Source: Trichormus_B sp936914905 | Lineage (GTDB): Bacteria; Cyanobacteriota; Cyanobacteriia; Cyanobacteriales; Nostocaceae | Assembly (NCBI RefSeq): GCF_039871975.1 | Contig: NZ_JBDPLL010000001.1 | Direction: 5' to 3' (one strand) | DNA: 64,000 bases | Shown here: in pieces, positions 18,623 through 28,125 of the stretch | Numbering within the stretch: position 1 is the first letter of the stretch | Layout of the letters: each line of letters opens with the position of its first letter | Position numbers and translations under genes: made by a program | Notes under the pieces: generated by a model | Seen by the model: the letters and a program-made list of their open reading frames with translations, nothing else | Databases searched by the model: none | Told to the model about the DNA's origin: nothing

Positions 18623-18722
18623 NNNNNNNNNNNNNNNNNNNNNNNNNNNNNNNNNNNNNNNNNNNNNNNNNNNNNNNNNNNNNNNNNNNNNNNNNNNNNN
18701 NNNNNNNNNNNNNNNNNNNNNN

Positions 18723-20897
18723 CGAATTACATAGGACTTGAATCACCCAAACCATTAATCATTTCTCAATGGTTGGAAGCTTTGAAAATTGATTACTTCG
18801 AACGACCTGCCCAAAACTTTAAATCAGATACTACTTGGCATAAAGATTATGAAGCTGTATTCAAACATCTCAGTGATGTTAATTTATTAACTACTGAAAG
18901 TCTAAAGAAAGTTATCCTAGGATCAAAGCCTGACACCAGAACTCGAGAAAGATACTCTTTGGCACTAGGTGTACTCGCTAAATTTGCAAATTTACATTTT
19001 GATACTTCTTTGTACTCTGGAAAATACAGTCCAAAAAGTAGAAAACCAAGGTATTGGACAAGTGATCAAAAAATTGCTGAATGGTACGAAAAAATCACTG
19101 TTCTTGATTCGTAGTGGGTTTATGGCATGGGCTACTTAGGGTTTGCTGAAAAAGTCATGAAAAGGTAATAGAAGAATTGTCTAAATAGTTAGATAGGGGC
19201 AAGTATAACTTTTTATTTGGTAAAATTACTAAAAACATAACTTTCACTAATCAAATAACTGAAAAAAGATGTGGTTTTGAAAAATCGCCATAAAAAGACA
19301 CAAAGAAGCCCTAAGAGAAGAGTATAAAGATTCATAACTAAAAAAGAAATAGCAATTGCAGTTAAAGAAGTATGAGAAAGTTTAGCCATCACTCTCCCAA
19401 GGCTAAATCTTAGTTTAGCTTGTCCGAATTCACCCTCAATATAGTTACGAATTCTCTCCTCCTTTAAAGCCTGTTTCTTTTTTTCTTTACTGACATTTTT
19501 AGGTAGACTTCCTTTAGGAAGAGCACTGATTCTAATAGCTCTTTCTTTACACCAAGCACGCTTGTTTCTATTCCGATAAATGTTATAAACATGAACTGAT
19601 TCAGTATAATATCCCGTGTAGGTTCTAAATGCTTTAAATTGTGATTTAAAGTCTCCTAATTCGTTAAGTTCATCCCAACTTATGCGCTACAAAAATACAT
19701 AACCGTCAAAATAAAGAGCTGAAAACTTTGGACCAAACTCTACGGCTTTTCCTGCTTTCCCACTGACAGTCGGACGAATATGTGGTTGACTTAAACTGAC
19801 AATTCGGTCTTCTATACTCTGTTTTTTATTTTCATAAAACTACAGTTTTTGACGATAAACTTCTGCTCCTAATAGCAACACTTATATTGCCTATTACTCA
19901 GTTTTACGAGTAACGCACCCAAATCTATTAGTTACTGAATGTGAGCTAAGTTTCTTTTTATATATTGTAGTTGCCTGTTGATAGCGTTTCTTCTTTCTTT
20001 AAAGGTTATTTCTCTTTTTCTGGCTACTGCTCAATAATTTTTCTCGCCATATTCCTCCTGTAGGTTATCGGTTTGTTTATGTTTTTGACTTCCAGGGAGT
20101 TATATAATGTATCTATAGTTCTTTCTGTTTGCCTTCTTGCTTGGATTAATAATCATAAGTCTGTTAGATAACTGATATCTGCTGGCGCACAACTGGAATT
20201 TAATATTCATTTTTCCCGATTGGTCAGCTCACTTTTTGAATCTTCTGTTTATAACTTTTTTGAGTTTACTTCCTCTTCTTTTATTTCTAACCCCTATTTG
20301 ACAATTTCTTGATTCAATTTGTTGACTAATTCTATATCTATTCTTTATCGAAAGTGAACTAGCATGGAAGGATCAAATGGAGCTTCCCTACTATAGGCTG
20401 AAATTTCTATAAACTATTGCAGATAGGGATTCTCCCTAATCTGTTCCACTGTTTCTCTATCACTTATTCCTAATTTCTCGTTGACTATTAATGCTCCCAA
20501 CGCCATCCTAAATGTTTTGGCCGGTGCGCCTATTTGTTCTGAAAATATGGCTGCATATTCTCCTTCCAATTCTTACCGATGTATCATCTGCGCCATGATT
20601 ATCCAGCGGTTATCTGATGCTAGTTTCCCACCAAAGGGTATTTCAAAGTTTTTTGGCGGTGTTTCTTGTTATTGCGCCTTTCAATATATCTTAATACACC
20701 TTGATACAAGGAGTTGTACCTATTTTAACTCTTTTCTTTACACTTTTTTCACTTTTTATACCCCGAATCTCTTAATTTATCGAGGTTTTTCGTTTATTCA
20801 GCAAGCCCTACTTATGGTTTACGAAATCATGAGGTTTTTTTCTGGATATAGAGTAATGGAGAATAAGCGACTCATGGCTGAAATCCACCATAAATCC
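18723..20897 (+). pseudogene. Cyanobacterial tyrosine recombinase (integrase), interrupted by an insertion sequence
   Basis: After the assembly gap the plus strand encodes the core-binding domain of a phage-type integrase: TTWHKDYEAVFKHLSDVNLL, TRTRERYSLALGVLAKFANL, KYSPKSRKPRYW, a stop, then WVYGMG. It is cut at 19138. Beyond the IS, at 20809 onward, the gene resumes as TYGLRNHEVFF, the next conserved block. The catalytic C-terminal half (Arg...His-x-x-Arg...Tyr) is missing; an IS66-type element begins at 20898. The protein resembles widespread cyanobacterial integrases distantly related to XisA/XisC. Its N-terminus is hidden by or beyond the gap. Confidence 0.8.
19139..20808 (-). mobile_element. 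IS5/IS1182-type insertion sequence with dead transposase
   Basis: The ends are GGGTTTGCTGAAAAAG and, inverted, GGGCTTGCTGAATAAA, flanked by direct TACTTA copies (19133-19138 and 20809-20814). The minus strand encodes a DDE transposase with many stops. The N-terminal part reads AAIFSEQIGAPAKTFRMALG, ALIVNEKLGISDRETVEQIR and APFDPSMLVHFR. The C-terminal part reads IRNYIEGEFGQAKLRFSLGR, VMAKLSHTSLTAIAISFLVM and NLYTLL. It splits the integrase gene. Family assignment to IS5 versus IS1182 is uncertain. Confidence 0.78.
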
Positions 20898-22409
20898 GTA
20901 AGGATTCAGGTCGAAGCTAGAGGGATTAAGGTGTCTGCAAAGCAGAGTTAACCATCCCTTTCATAGGTTGGTCAAAAAACTCAATTAGAGACAGTGCTTG
21001 AGGGCGATAAGTTTGTATAACCGTCAATAAATTAGCAGTATGTTGCAATCGCCCCATAGAAACAGAACCACCACAGACTTTTCCTTTTGTTAGTGCTAAA
21101 GGTAACGTTAGTTCAGCTCAATAATTATCAAGGTCTATTAGGTAAGGAAGGTGAAAGTTCACCAGGTTTCCCTCCGGCTTTATCAATGAATGAATGAATG
21201 GAAGATTCAACTTTTGGTTGAAACTAGGATGCCCAAGTCAAGAATTCATCAAGGTTTTGGGTTTGTTGGAATAAAGCGTAGTTTTTAAAAACTCCATGTA
21301 TTAGTATCAGGTTAATGAATTGTGTGCCAATTGCTTGGTGATTTAAGCCAGGAATCTTGATTAGTTTCTTGAAGTGACAGAGTAGATGTACCTGACATTT
21401 GTATTGAGCTTTGAGCGGATCACCGTTATAGGCAGTAAAGTCATCACAACTGAGTACACCAGAGTAACTATAACCCACAATGGATTCTAATTCGGTAGGA
21501 GAAGGAGTATCAGGACAATGAAATCAAGGGAACTCAGTATTGGCAAACATCTATAACCATTCTTTCACCCCTTTGACTACCCAGGGTGTTTCATCCGCAA
21601 GGATATTAGGCTGGGTTTGTTTTATCCACTGTTTGAGGCTATCAATACTTTGAGCCACTGCACCATCTATTCCTTCATTCCTAGCTACTAATGTTCCCAC
21701 TCCAATTTCTATTTGACCCAGTTCCCACAACAGTTCTTGTTATTTTTCATAGGCTAAATGCCTGTAGTTATTGATCCATCCCAAAAAGCTTGTAGTCTGA
21801 TTCCTATATCTTGTCCCGGTACTATCTCTGGTGACCAGTCTGCCCTTTGTGTTTCCCCACACACATTGCAAATGCACCTATATCTTTAGATATTCTACTA
21901 TTTCGATTGGCCTGTCTACCAACTCCCCTACTTGTTGTGTTTCCATTTTTATTGGTTCGCCAAACAATTCCCCCTGACCACACCATCCACACACTTGTGG
22001 TCCCAGGATCTCAAATCTATCTACTCCACCAAACCCCTTTCTCGTTTTTCCTCTATGCTCTGCTTGTCCTCCTGGTTTCCGTTTTGGTGTCTGGTTTTCT
22101 TCTGGTTTATCTTGTTGTTGGTTCTCGCCTTTTTTGAGGATGTCTCCCGAGGGTGCTTTCCATAATCTGATGCTGTCTAAATCTCTACTGACTTTGAGTT
22201 TCTCTATTTCTTCTTCCAGTTCTACTACTCTATTTGTTAGCTTCTCTATACTATTCCCCTCCTCAATAATGATTTCTACCACTTGCTCTGTTGCCAACTG
22301 CTTCAATATCTCTGTGTCTAGTTTTCGTGGCAGGTTCTTTTCCATAACTGCTTGCTGTATTCTCCCTCACCTATCACATTTGTCAATACCCCACCACCTG
22401 AATCCTTAC
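20898..22409 (-). mobile_element. IS66-type insertion sequence with degraded transposase
   Basis: Perfect 14-bp inverted ends, GTAAGGATTCAGGT at 20898-20911 and ACCTGAATCCTTAC at 22396-22409, enclose 1.5 kb; IS66 elements typically begin GTAA. I see no convincing 8-bp target duplication. The minus-strand transposase spans about 20950-22345. Its N-terminal coiled coil (MEKNLPRKLDTEILKQLATE...) and zinc-finger-like CGWCG segment are open to 21878. The remainder has several stops or shifts: QSIDSLKQWIKQTQPNILAD, YSGVLSCDDFTAYNG, KVCGGSVSMGRLQHTANLLT. Confidence 0.85.
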
Positions 22410-22720
22410 CAAGATCCTTAAATTGGTGGCAGGATAAATGTTCAGAAAATGTTGTGGGAGAGTACATTATTACAAAACTGAACAGAGAAGTTTCAAGAAA
22501 TTCGGAGATTAATTTAGATCCACCTTAGCCTGAAAATGAAAAAATAAACTTTTGAGGGAAAAGGGTAAGCTTTAAAGGGTTAATCTTCCCCCTTTCCTCT
22601 TAATAGTTTAATTAATCAAATAAAAATCTATGGTTTAGCTATTCTTTTGTACACTTATTTATCTATTTTTACTACTGAAGCCATTAATTTGCCATTCTCA
22701 ATACTTAAGAACTTAATTTT
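22410..22720. other. Intergenic region, nothing recognised
   Basis: AT-rich sequence between the IS66 end and the ABC ATPase stop codon. A G-rich/C-rich pair (GGGAAAAGGG with CCCCCTTTCC, about 22557-22598) could form a weak stem. No gene remnant is seen, and the integrase does not resume here. Confidence 0.4.
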
Positions 22721-23392
22721 TTACTTTACAACAGCTTCTTTTACTTTATTTTCCAATTTTGCAGGGTCAACTGTTTCTAATACACCATGATTGAGTATCC
22801 AAAAATGGTCTGCTATTGGCAACATATCTCCAGCGTCGTGTGTTACGACTAATAATGTCCAATCTTTTTTTAGTTTCGCTAATAAATTTACTAGTTGATG
22901 ACGCATTGACCAATCTAGACCTGCTGTGGGTTCATCTAATAGTAAGAGATTTGGTTGACGAATTAATTGTACCGCTAAAGCTAAACGCCTTTGCTGTCCA
23001 CCGCTTAAAGCATGGGGTGGTCTCGATAGGGACAAATGATCTAATCCTACTTCGGTTAATGCCTGGTGAACTCGTTCTGATCCTAATTCGGGATGCCCTA
23101 AACGCAGTTCTTCTAAAATTGTACCGCCACAAAAGTGCCTTTCTGGAAACTGAAACACTATGCCAGCTAATTGTTGTAGTTGTTCAGCTATTAGTTGTCG
23201 TTCTCGCCAAAAAGCTGCACCAGAGGTGGGTTCAGCAAGTCCAGATAAAATTTCTAGTAATGTACTTTTACCAGAACCACTAGGTCCAATAATTAGACCT
23301 AGTTGCTGGGGTGGTAATTCTAGGTTAATAGATTTGAGAATTGCTGTGGGACAGGCTGTGGGGTGATAAGTTAGATTTCTGAGATAGAGCAT
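22721..23392 (-). CDS. ABC transporter ATP-binding protein (ECF/CbiO-like)
   Basis: A 223-residue ATPase subunit with all motifs: Walker A GPSGSGKS at 36-43, Q-loop near residue 81 (FQFPERHF), signature LSGGQ at 129-133, Walker B LLLLDEP at 149-155, and the H-loop His185 (VVTHD). The FQFPE Q-loop is typical of energy-coupling-factor (CbiO/EcfA) ATPases that drive uptake of vitamins or metal ions. No permease or substrate-binding gene is adjacent, so its partners must lie elsewhere. Intact; the start ATG at 23392 gives the standard N-terminus. Confidence 0.88.
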   Translation of the reverse strand: MLYLRNLTYHPTACPTAILKSINLELPPQQLGLIIGPSGSGKSTLLEILSGLAEPTSGAAFWRERQLIAEQLQQLAGIVFQFPERHFCGGTILEELRLGHPELGSERVHQALTEVGLDHLSLSRPPHALSGGQQRRLALAVQLIRQPNLLLLDEPTAGLDWSMRHQLVNLLAKLKKDWTLLVVTHDAGDMLPIADHFWILNHGVLETVDPAKLENKVKEAVVK

Positions 23393-23644
23393 TTGTTAAA
23401 ATTACCAAAAAGTCAGCGAATAACTAATAAACTAGACCGAAACCAACTGGCAAATTCTGCAAAGTTCCATAATGAAAAACCTAATCTAGCAGGAAGAGTC
23501 ATTTACTTTGTTCTATTGTGGCAGACTTATAGTGGAAAATTGCTACCAGCAGTGAGGAAACTTGAATTTTTCACTACAGTCTAGATGATGTAGAAATTTT
23601 GGCAGTAGTAGAGCCATGTTTCAGTTAACTACTTTTTTGTATTT

Positions 23645-23751
23645 TACTCCCTTCCCACTAAAAGAACAAGGTCATAGTAATAGGGTACAGGGATAATGCT
23701 TCTGCGTAAGGTAGAATCCCACACCCCTAATTTCATATTGGGAAGGGAGTA
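23645..23751. repeat. MITE-like repeat family M3, copy 1
   Basis: A 107-bp element with perfect 12-bp ends TACTCCCTTCCC / GGGAAGGGAGTA. The interior (ATAGTAATAGGGTA, ATAATGCTTCTG, GTAAGGT.GAATCCCACACC, CCTAATTTCATA) matches the inverted copy at 45281-45381 at roughly nine of ten positions. No ORF. It lies upstream of the TPR pseudogene. Confidence 0.9.
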
Positions 23752-23797
23752 AGTAAAACATAAGACGATTTCAACCATAATTATTCTGTGAATTCCC

Positions 23798-24732
23798 ATG
23801 TCCACAAGATTTTTGATTCCTAAATTAATGATGTTTTCTCGATTTCCTATTCTTGCCGAAATTACTTTTGCTACTGCAATAAGTATAAATTTCCTGGTAA
23901 ATCCCGCTGATGCTGGTGATCCATTTCGGAGTAGTAGACTTCATAAAATCGGTAATTGGACTGAAGCCGCTTTTAAAGTAATTTTTCAAGAGGGAAATTA
24001 TCCAGCAGCTGAGGATTATCTCAAAAGAGCCATCTCAGATGAACCAAATGAACCTCTGGCTTATGCAATCAAGGCTGCTTTAGCTTATGGAAATCAGGAT
24101 TTAGTTACCTTAGATAGGTACAGCAAAAAGACTTTGGACACTGGACAAAAGCTAATTACTAGTGATCAATTACGTAGGGATTTATACATGGTTATGGGCA
24201 ATTTTTAGAAGGTGCAGTCATTCTCCTCCGCGATGTCGGTGTTAATCGTGTATCAGAGGCTTTAAGTTGATTAATAAAGGTCTATTAATATTTAGACAAA
24301 GCAGAAGAAATTGCAGCCAATGATCCAGAGTTAAATTTAATCTGGGGCTATATGAATTTAATGTTAGCCGTTAATTTACTTTTTACTAGCCCAGATAAAG
24401 CCATTGAAAGCTTGGAAAAAAATGCTGCACCAGGATATTTATTTGGTCAACCGGGGTATTGCTTTGGCGTATAGGGATTTGAGAAAATACTCTCAGGCCT
24501 TAGCTGATATCAATCATGCTTTAAAAACAACAGCAGATAACTCAGAAATTTATTATCTTAAAGCCCAAGTTCTCCACGAAAAGGGGAAAAGGGAAAAAGT
24601 CAGGATTTGATTAAGGATACGATCACTCATTTTGACAAAGCTTTAACTAAGAAATCCCAACTTTCAGCCAGTCTAGTCAGACAAATTGAATATGAACGCA
24701 ATCAGGCTGTGAATCGACTTAATAATCTATAA
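23798..24732 (+). pseudogene. TPR-repeat lipoprotein-like or exported protein, frameshifted
   Basis: The first frame encodes an N-terminal hydrophobic export signal, then AAFKVIFQEGNYPAAEDYLK and QLRRDLYMVMGNF before a stop at 24207. The reading continues in other frames: LEGAVILLRDVGVNRVSEAL, LDKAEEIAANDPELNLIWGY, AIESLEKNAAPGYL, VNRGIALAYRDLRKYSQALA, and ends QIEYERNQAVNRLNNL at the TAA at 24730. The A-G-Y-L-type periodicity is that of tetratricopeptide repeats, usually a protein-interaction scaffold. At least three frameshifts and two stops are present. Confidence 0.75.
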
Positions 24733-24790
24733 TAATTAGTAATTGGTCATTAGTCATTAGAAAAGAAGGGAACGGGGAAGATGAATAACT

Positions 24791-24818
24791 CAATCACCAA
24801 TCACCAATCACCAATTAC
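24791..24818. repeat. Heptamer short tandem repeat
   Basis: CAATCAC repeats about three times just before the DUF3531 start codon. It belongs to the class of short tandemly repeated heptamers found between genes of Nostocales. Confidence 0.8.
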
Positions 24819-24823
24819 AAAAA

Positions 24824-25282
24824 ATGCACATTGAATTCCGGGAATTTAATCCCTTTGATGTTTGGATTTGGTTAAAATTCAGTAACGTTCCCTCTGAACG
24901 TGAAAAACAATATGTGGAAGAAGTCTTCAATTCCTGGTTTTATCTAGGTAAATTAGGAGCCTTTAACGCAGAAAATCTTCAAGTGCAAGACACTGGTTTA
25001 GATATAAGCTACATGGATTATGATCCTAGTGGCTATAACAAAAGCTTTCTCGCTTTGATGCACAACATGAGCGAGTTTGAGTATGAGGGAGAATGGGGAA
25101 GATGTTGGTTTGATTTAGGAACAAGTGATGCGATTGCACTAGATATTTTACTTAATTCTCTCACCCAATTAAGCGAAGAATACGTCACCATAGAAATTTT
25201 ATATATCGGTGGTGAAAATTCAGATTGGCCAGTCGAAGATAGTGAAACTCACGCCAACACCAACTCCATTTACGATAATTAA
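24824..25282 (+). CDS. DUF3531 family protein
   Basis: A 152-residue soluble protein matching the cyanobacterial and plastid DUF3531 family: MHIEFREFNPFDVWIWLKF, AFNAENLQVQDTG, ALMHNMSEFEYEGEWGRCWF and LGTSDAIALDILLNSL. No signal peptide or membrane helix. Biochemical function is unknown; conservation across cyanobacteria and plants suggests a plastid/thylakoid-related role (inference). Intact, and 18 bases before the NUDIX pseudogene, with which it may once have shared a transcript. Confidence 0.82.
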   Translation: MHIEFREFNPFDVWIWLKFSNVPSEREKQYVEEVFNSWFYLGKLGAFNAENLQVQDTGLDISYMDYDPSGYNKSFLALMHNMSEFEYEGEWGRCWFDLGTSDAIALDILLNSLTQLSEEYVTIEILYIGGENSDWPVEDSETHANTNSIYDN

Positions 25283-25300
25283 TCATCACTAATAACCACA

Positions 25301-25740
25301 ATGTATAAACCAGGTGAAATTCGAGCAATAGTTTTAGCACTAATTCGAGATGGTGAACGAATTTTTCTTTCTAAAGAAGAGAATACCATCTTTATACCGT
25401 GTATTAGGTCGTGGTGTAAAATTCGGCGAACCTAGTCACGTAGCTTTAGAAAGAGAATTTCTTCTTGAAATTCAAGCCGATTTAACCAACATCCACTATT
25501 TAAGTATTTAAGCTGTATAGATAATCTATTTATCTTCAATGCTAAACAGGGACACGAAATAATACAACTTAATCAATACGATTTTGCCGATCCCAAATTT
25601 TACGAAATCAAAAATTTAACTTTCTCCGAAACCCTAGAATTAGAATGTAAAGATCGCGCATTGCATTCATTATAGATATTGCTAAATTTAAATCAGGGGA
25701 ATTAAGATTAGTAGCAGAAGTATTTTTTGATTATTTGTAA
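25301..25740 (+). pseudogene. NUDIX hydrolase, degraded
   Basis: The ATG opens MYKPGEIRAIVLALIRDGER and IFLSKEEN before a frameshift. The text then runs FYRVLGRGVKFGEPSHVALE and REFLLEIQADLTNIHYL, the NUDIX box with GEPSHVALEREF..EI in place of the full G-x5-E-x7-REUXEE pattern. It later reads FADPKFYEIKNLTFSETLEL and ends DIAKFKSGELRLVAEVFFDY. Several frameshifts and stops make it non-functional. Such enzymes hydrolyse nucleoside diphosphate derivatives. Confidence 0.78.
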
Positions 25741-25817
25741 ACACAAAATAGCAATCATGTTAAATTTGAGGACTGCTTGCTATAGTTAAACTATGAATTC
25801 AAGCTATGAGAATTATC

Positions 25818-26372
25818 ATGGTTGTACAATTAGCAAAACGACACTTTAATATTTCCCAATAACACCAAATGAACGAAGCTGGTATTTTGACAGAAGATGA
25901 TAGAGTAGAACTGATCAACGGAGAAATTATTGAAATGTCACTAATTGGTAGAAGATACGCAACCTGTGTGAGAAGATTAATTAACATATTGTCTGAACCT
26001 TTGGGTGAATTAGCAATAGGTGATGCTCAAAATACGATTATTTTGAATAATCTATCCGAAGCCCAACTAAATATTGCATTACTCAAACCTCACGCAGATT
26101 TCTTTATGAAGCTAGACATCCCCAACTACAGGATATATTATTGTTAGTTGGAGTTGCCGATAGCAGCACTGATAAAAGTCGAAATTCCTCTCTATGCGAG
26201 TAGTGGTATTTATGAAGTTTGGTTAGTTAATATCTATGAACAAGTAATAATAGTTTATCGCCAGCCTACCGCTAATGATTATAGTGAAATCAAAACTTTT
26301 GAACCTGGTAAGATTTTATATATTAAAGCATTTTCTGAAATTAAATCGAATGTAAATATAGTTTTAGGTTAA
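25818..26372 (+). pseudogene. Uma2/DUF820 family nuclease-fold protein, degraded (first of two)
   Basis: The frame starts MVVQLAKRHFNISQ, hits TAA at 25860, and resumes MNEAGILTEDDRVELINGEI, the typical Uma2 N-terminus. Shifted pieces follow (DAQNTIILNNLSEAQLNIAL, YASSGIYEVWLVNIYEQVII, GKILYIKAF). Uma2 proteins have a PD-(D/E)XK-like fold, are expanded in Nostocales, and have unknown function. Stops and at least two frameshifts inactivate this copy. A second, shorter copy follows at 26423. Confidence 0.78.
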
Positions 26373-26422
26373 AACTTATTATAGATACCTATAACTAATA
26401 GCATCAACAAAGAGAGTGAATT

Positions 26423-26603
26423 ATGTCTATTCAATTAGTAACCAGACTTTTCACAGTTGAACAATATCATCAAATGAATGAAGCTGGTATCTTCTTAGAA
26501 GAAGACTGAGTAGAGTTAATCAATAGAGAAATTATCGAAATGTCACCAATTGCTAGAAGAGATGCTGCTTGTATTGAGCGTATTAATAATTTAATCAGTA
26601 GAC
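26423..26603 (+). pseudogene. Uma2/DUF820 N-terminal fragment (second of two)
   Basis: The ATG opens MSIQLVTRLFTVEQYHQMNE and AGIFLEED, then TGA at 26507, then VELINREIIEMSPIARRDAA and CIERINNLISR. The similarity to the gene at 25818 points to a tandem duplication. It is cut off at about 26603, where unrelated sequence begins. Confidence 0.72.
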
Positions 26604-26990
26604 ACGGCCGAAAATTGACAAAGGAGTCTGTGTCTGGCTTTCCATAGTGTTAAGATTAGGAAAGAACCAAGGAAAGAGTCAGGGTTGGGAATAGTAACTA
26701 ATAGGAACTATCCATAAAGATGTTGATGACTAATTTATAACTGACCTCATATCCATAACATTTATGAAATTGGCAAAACTAGTGAACCAATTCTTAATGT
26801 GACTGAATCACAAATAGTAAGAATTACTTGTTCGTAAATTCCGGAATTCAGGGGCAATCTCTGTTGAGCTACCCGGAATATTTTTACAAGTCTAATGACG
26901 TGTTAAACAAAAATACCCTTGCTGGAAAACTCTTTATTTCGTGCCTTTTGTTCTGAGTCGCGATCCCATAATCACTATCATTTTTTCTAC
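26604..26990. other. Unassigned sequence after the second Uma2 fragment
   Basis: No gene is supported. The abrupt end of the Uma2 fragment and the transposase remnant that follows suggest this is the far end of a decayed insertion element, but I found no matching inverted ends. Confidence 0.35.
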
Positions 26991-27370
26991 CTATTTAAGG
27001 AGACTAGGAGGCAAAACATTTTCTAATATCTCTAGCCAGTAATTAAATGTGTCCTTTGCTTCCGTTTTGGATATACTGAAGATACAAACCTAAAACCTCA
27101 AATGTTGGCATTTTCCTCAAATAGAATAAGCATAGACATACCTGTTCTTTTATCTTTAGTTTCGGTTTCTACCCTCCTCCTTTCTGATTTATAGGTATCT
27201 TTTTACTTTACTATTTTAGCTTGAAGTTTTTCATGCTGCATTTCAGCTTGGGCTAACCAGTCTTGAAACTGATGGTCAATTATTCCCAGTATTTTTTCTA
27301 TGATGTGGATGTTCTTGAATATAATTAATTGGATTTTTCCTTTTAGTAGACGGTCAAAATTCCCTTCTAC
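26991..27370 (-). pseudogene. DDE transposase remnant (IS5-like, HTH plus DDE_4 type)
   Basis: The minus strand, with stops and frameshifts, encodes IKEQVCLCLFYLRKM and PTFEVLGLYLQ, then an ISKTEAKDTFNYWLEILE-like segment. This is the helix-turn-helix region of IS5-type transposases with a DDE_4 catalytic domain. An upstream part reads EKILGIIDHQFQDWLAQAEM. The catalytic half is absent. Confidence 0.65.
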
Positions 27371-27394
27371 CATTTTTTGGACACCAAGTTAATT

Positions 27395-27784
27395 TTCCGG
27401 ACAGCTCTAATACCCGTCACCTTATGTAATCTCGGTTTCGGAAACGTTCTCGTTGATATTCATTATCTTCTAATTCAGCCAAAGCTTCTAGAAAATCAAT
27501 TTTCAACTCCTCTGGCAGAATTTTCATGGCTTTACGAATCACACTATATTCATATAGAAGAGGTTAAATTTGTGCTATTAACAACAATGAATCTCTAAAT
27601 CTTGATTTTCTTCAACCGTGAAATCCTGATAAATAAACTCTGCAATAGCGTTATATGCTTGTTGTGCCTCTTCTGAATTAACTAATCTAAATAAAGTGAT
27701 TAGTCTACAACGAAAAATTGGATCATCATCAGTAGTTAAAATTATTCTTTGTTCCTCATTAATTTTTAAACAAAATATAGTCAT
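27395..27784 (-). pseudogene. Hypothetical protein, frameshifted
   Basis: The minus strand opens MTIFCLKINEEQRIILTTDD and reads to LEIHCC (27578). The next frame continues IRKAMKILPEELKIDFLEAL and AELEDNEYQRERFRNRDYIR. Both parts look like real protein with cyanobacterial composition. I do not recognise the family; it may be two adjacent broken genes. Confidence 0.45.
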
Positions 27785-28125
27785 AATTTAATTTAATATT
27801 TCTGATTTGTTTGCTGTATTCATGATAGTAATTTTTCTCAAATGAGAGAAGTTCAAAATTACGATTTATTTATTCATTTAATAAATCTAACCTTATCCGT
27901 ATCTTTAAATTTTTCTAAATCTTTCTCAAAATTCTTGGTCGATACAATTAGTATATCTATCAACTTAACTCCTGACTCTAAATTATAAGGCTAATTTAAA
28001 TTAGCCCTACTTATTATAGAAAATTGCAGATAGTAATTGTGAAATAATCAGAAATTAACTTTCCAGAACTTGTATCTATCAACTGACTATTTGCAACATC
28101 ATAGCTTTCTGGAAAATTCAGACTT
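27785..28125. other. Intergenic region, nothing recognised
   Basis: Very AT-rich; no ORF, RNA or repeat supported. Confidence 0.45.

Noticed and set aside
18723..19114. XisA/XisC-type heterocyst excision element
   Set aside because: The integrase resembles that group only distantly, its catalytic half is missing, and no interrupted nitrogen-fixation or hydrogenase gene is nearby.
20481..20951. 156-codon plus-strand ORF
   Set aside because: It is antisense to the IS5/IS1182-type transposase, then crosses the IS end, the integrase fragment and the IS66 end. The text is not one protein.
21847..22421. Plus-strand hydrophobic ORFs resembling membrane proteins
   Set aside because: They are antisense to the IS66 transposase; hydrophobicity follows from the complementary codons.
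22816..23283. 155-codon plus-strand ORF
   Set aside because: Shadow on the opposite strand of the clear ABC ATPase gene.
23393..23584. 63-codon ORF before the M3 repeat
   Set aside because: It has no recognisable domain, starts at the divergent ABC gene start, and its composition resembles noncoding flank.
24791..24818. Possible CRISPR-like array
   Set aside because: Units are 7 bases with no spacers. All tandem arrays in the window are heptamers of this kind; no CRISPR or cas gene was found.
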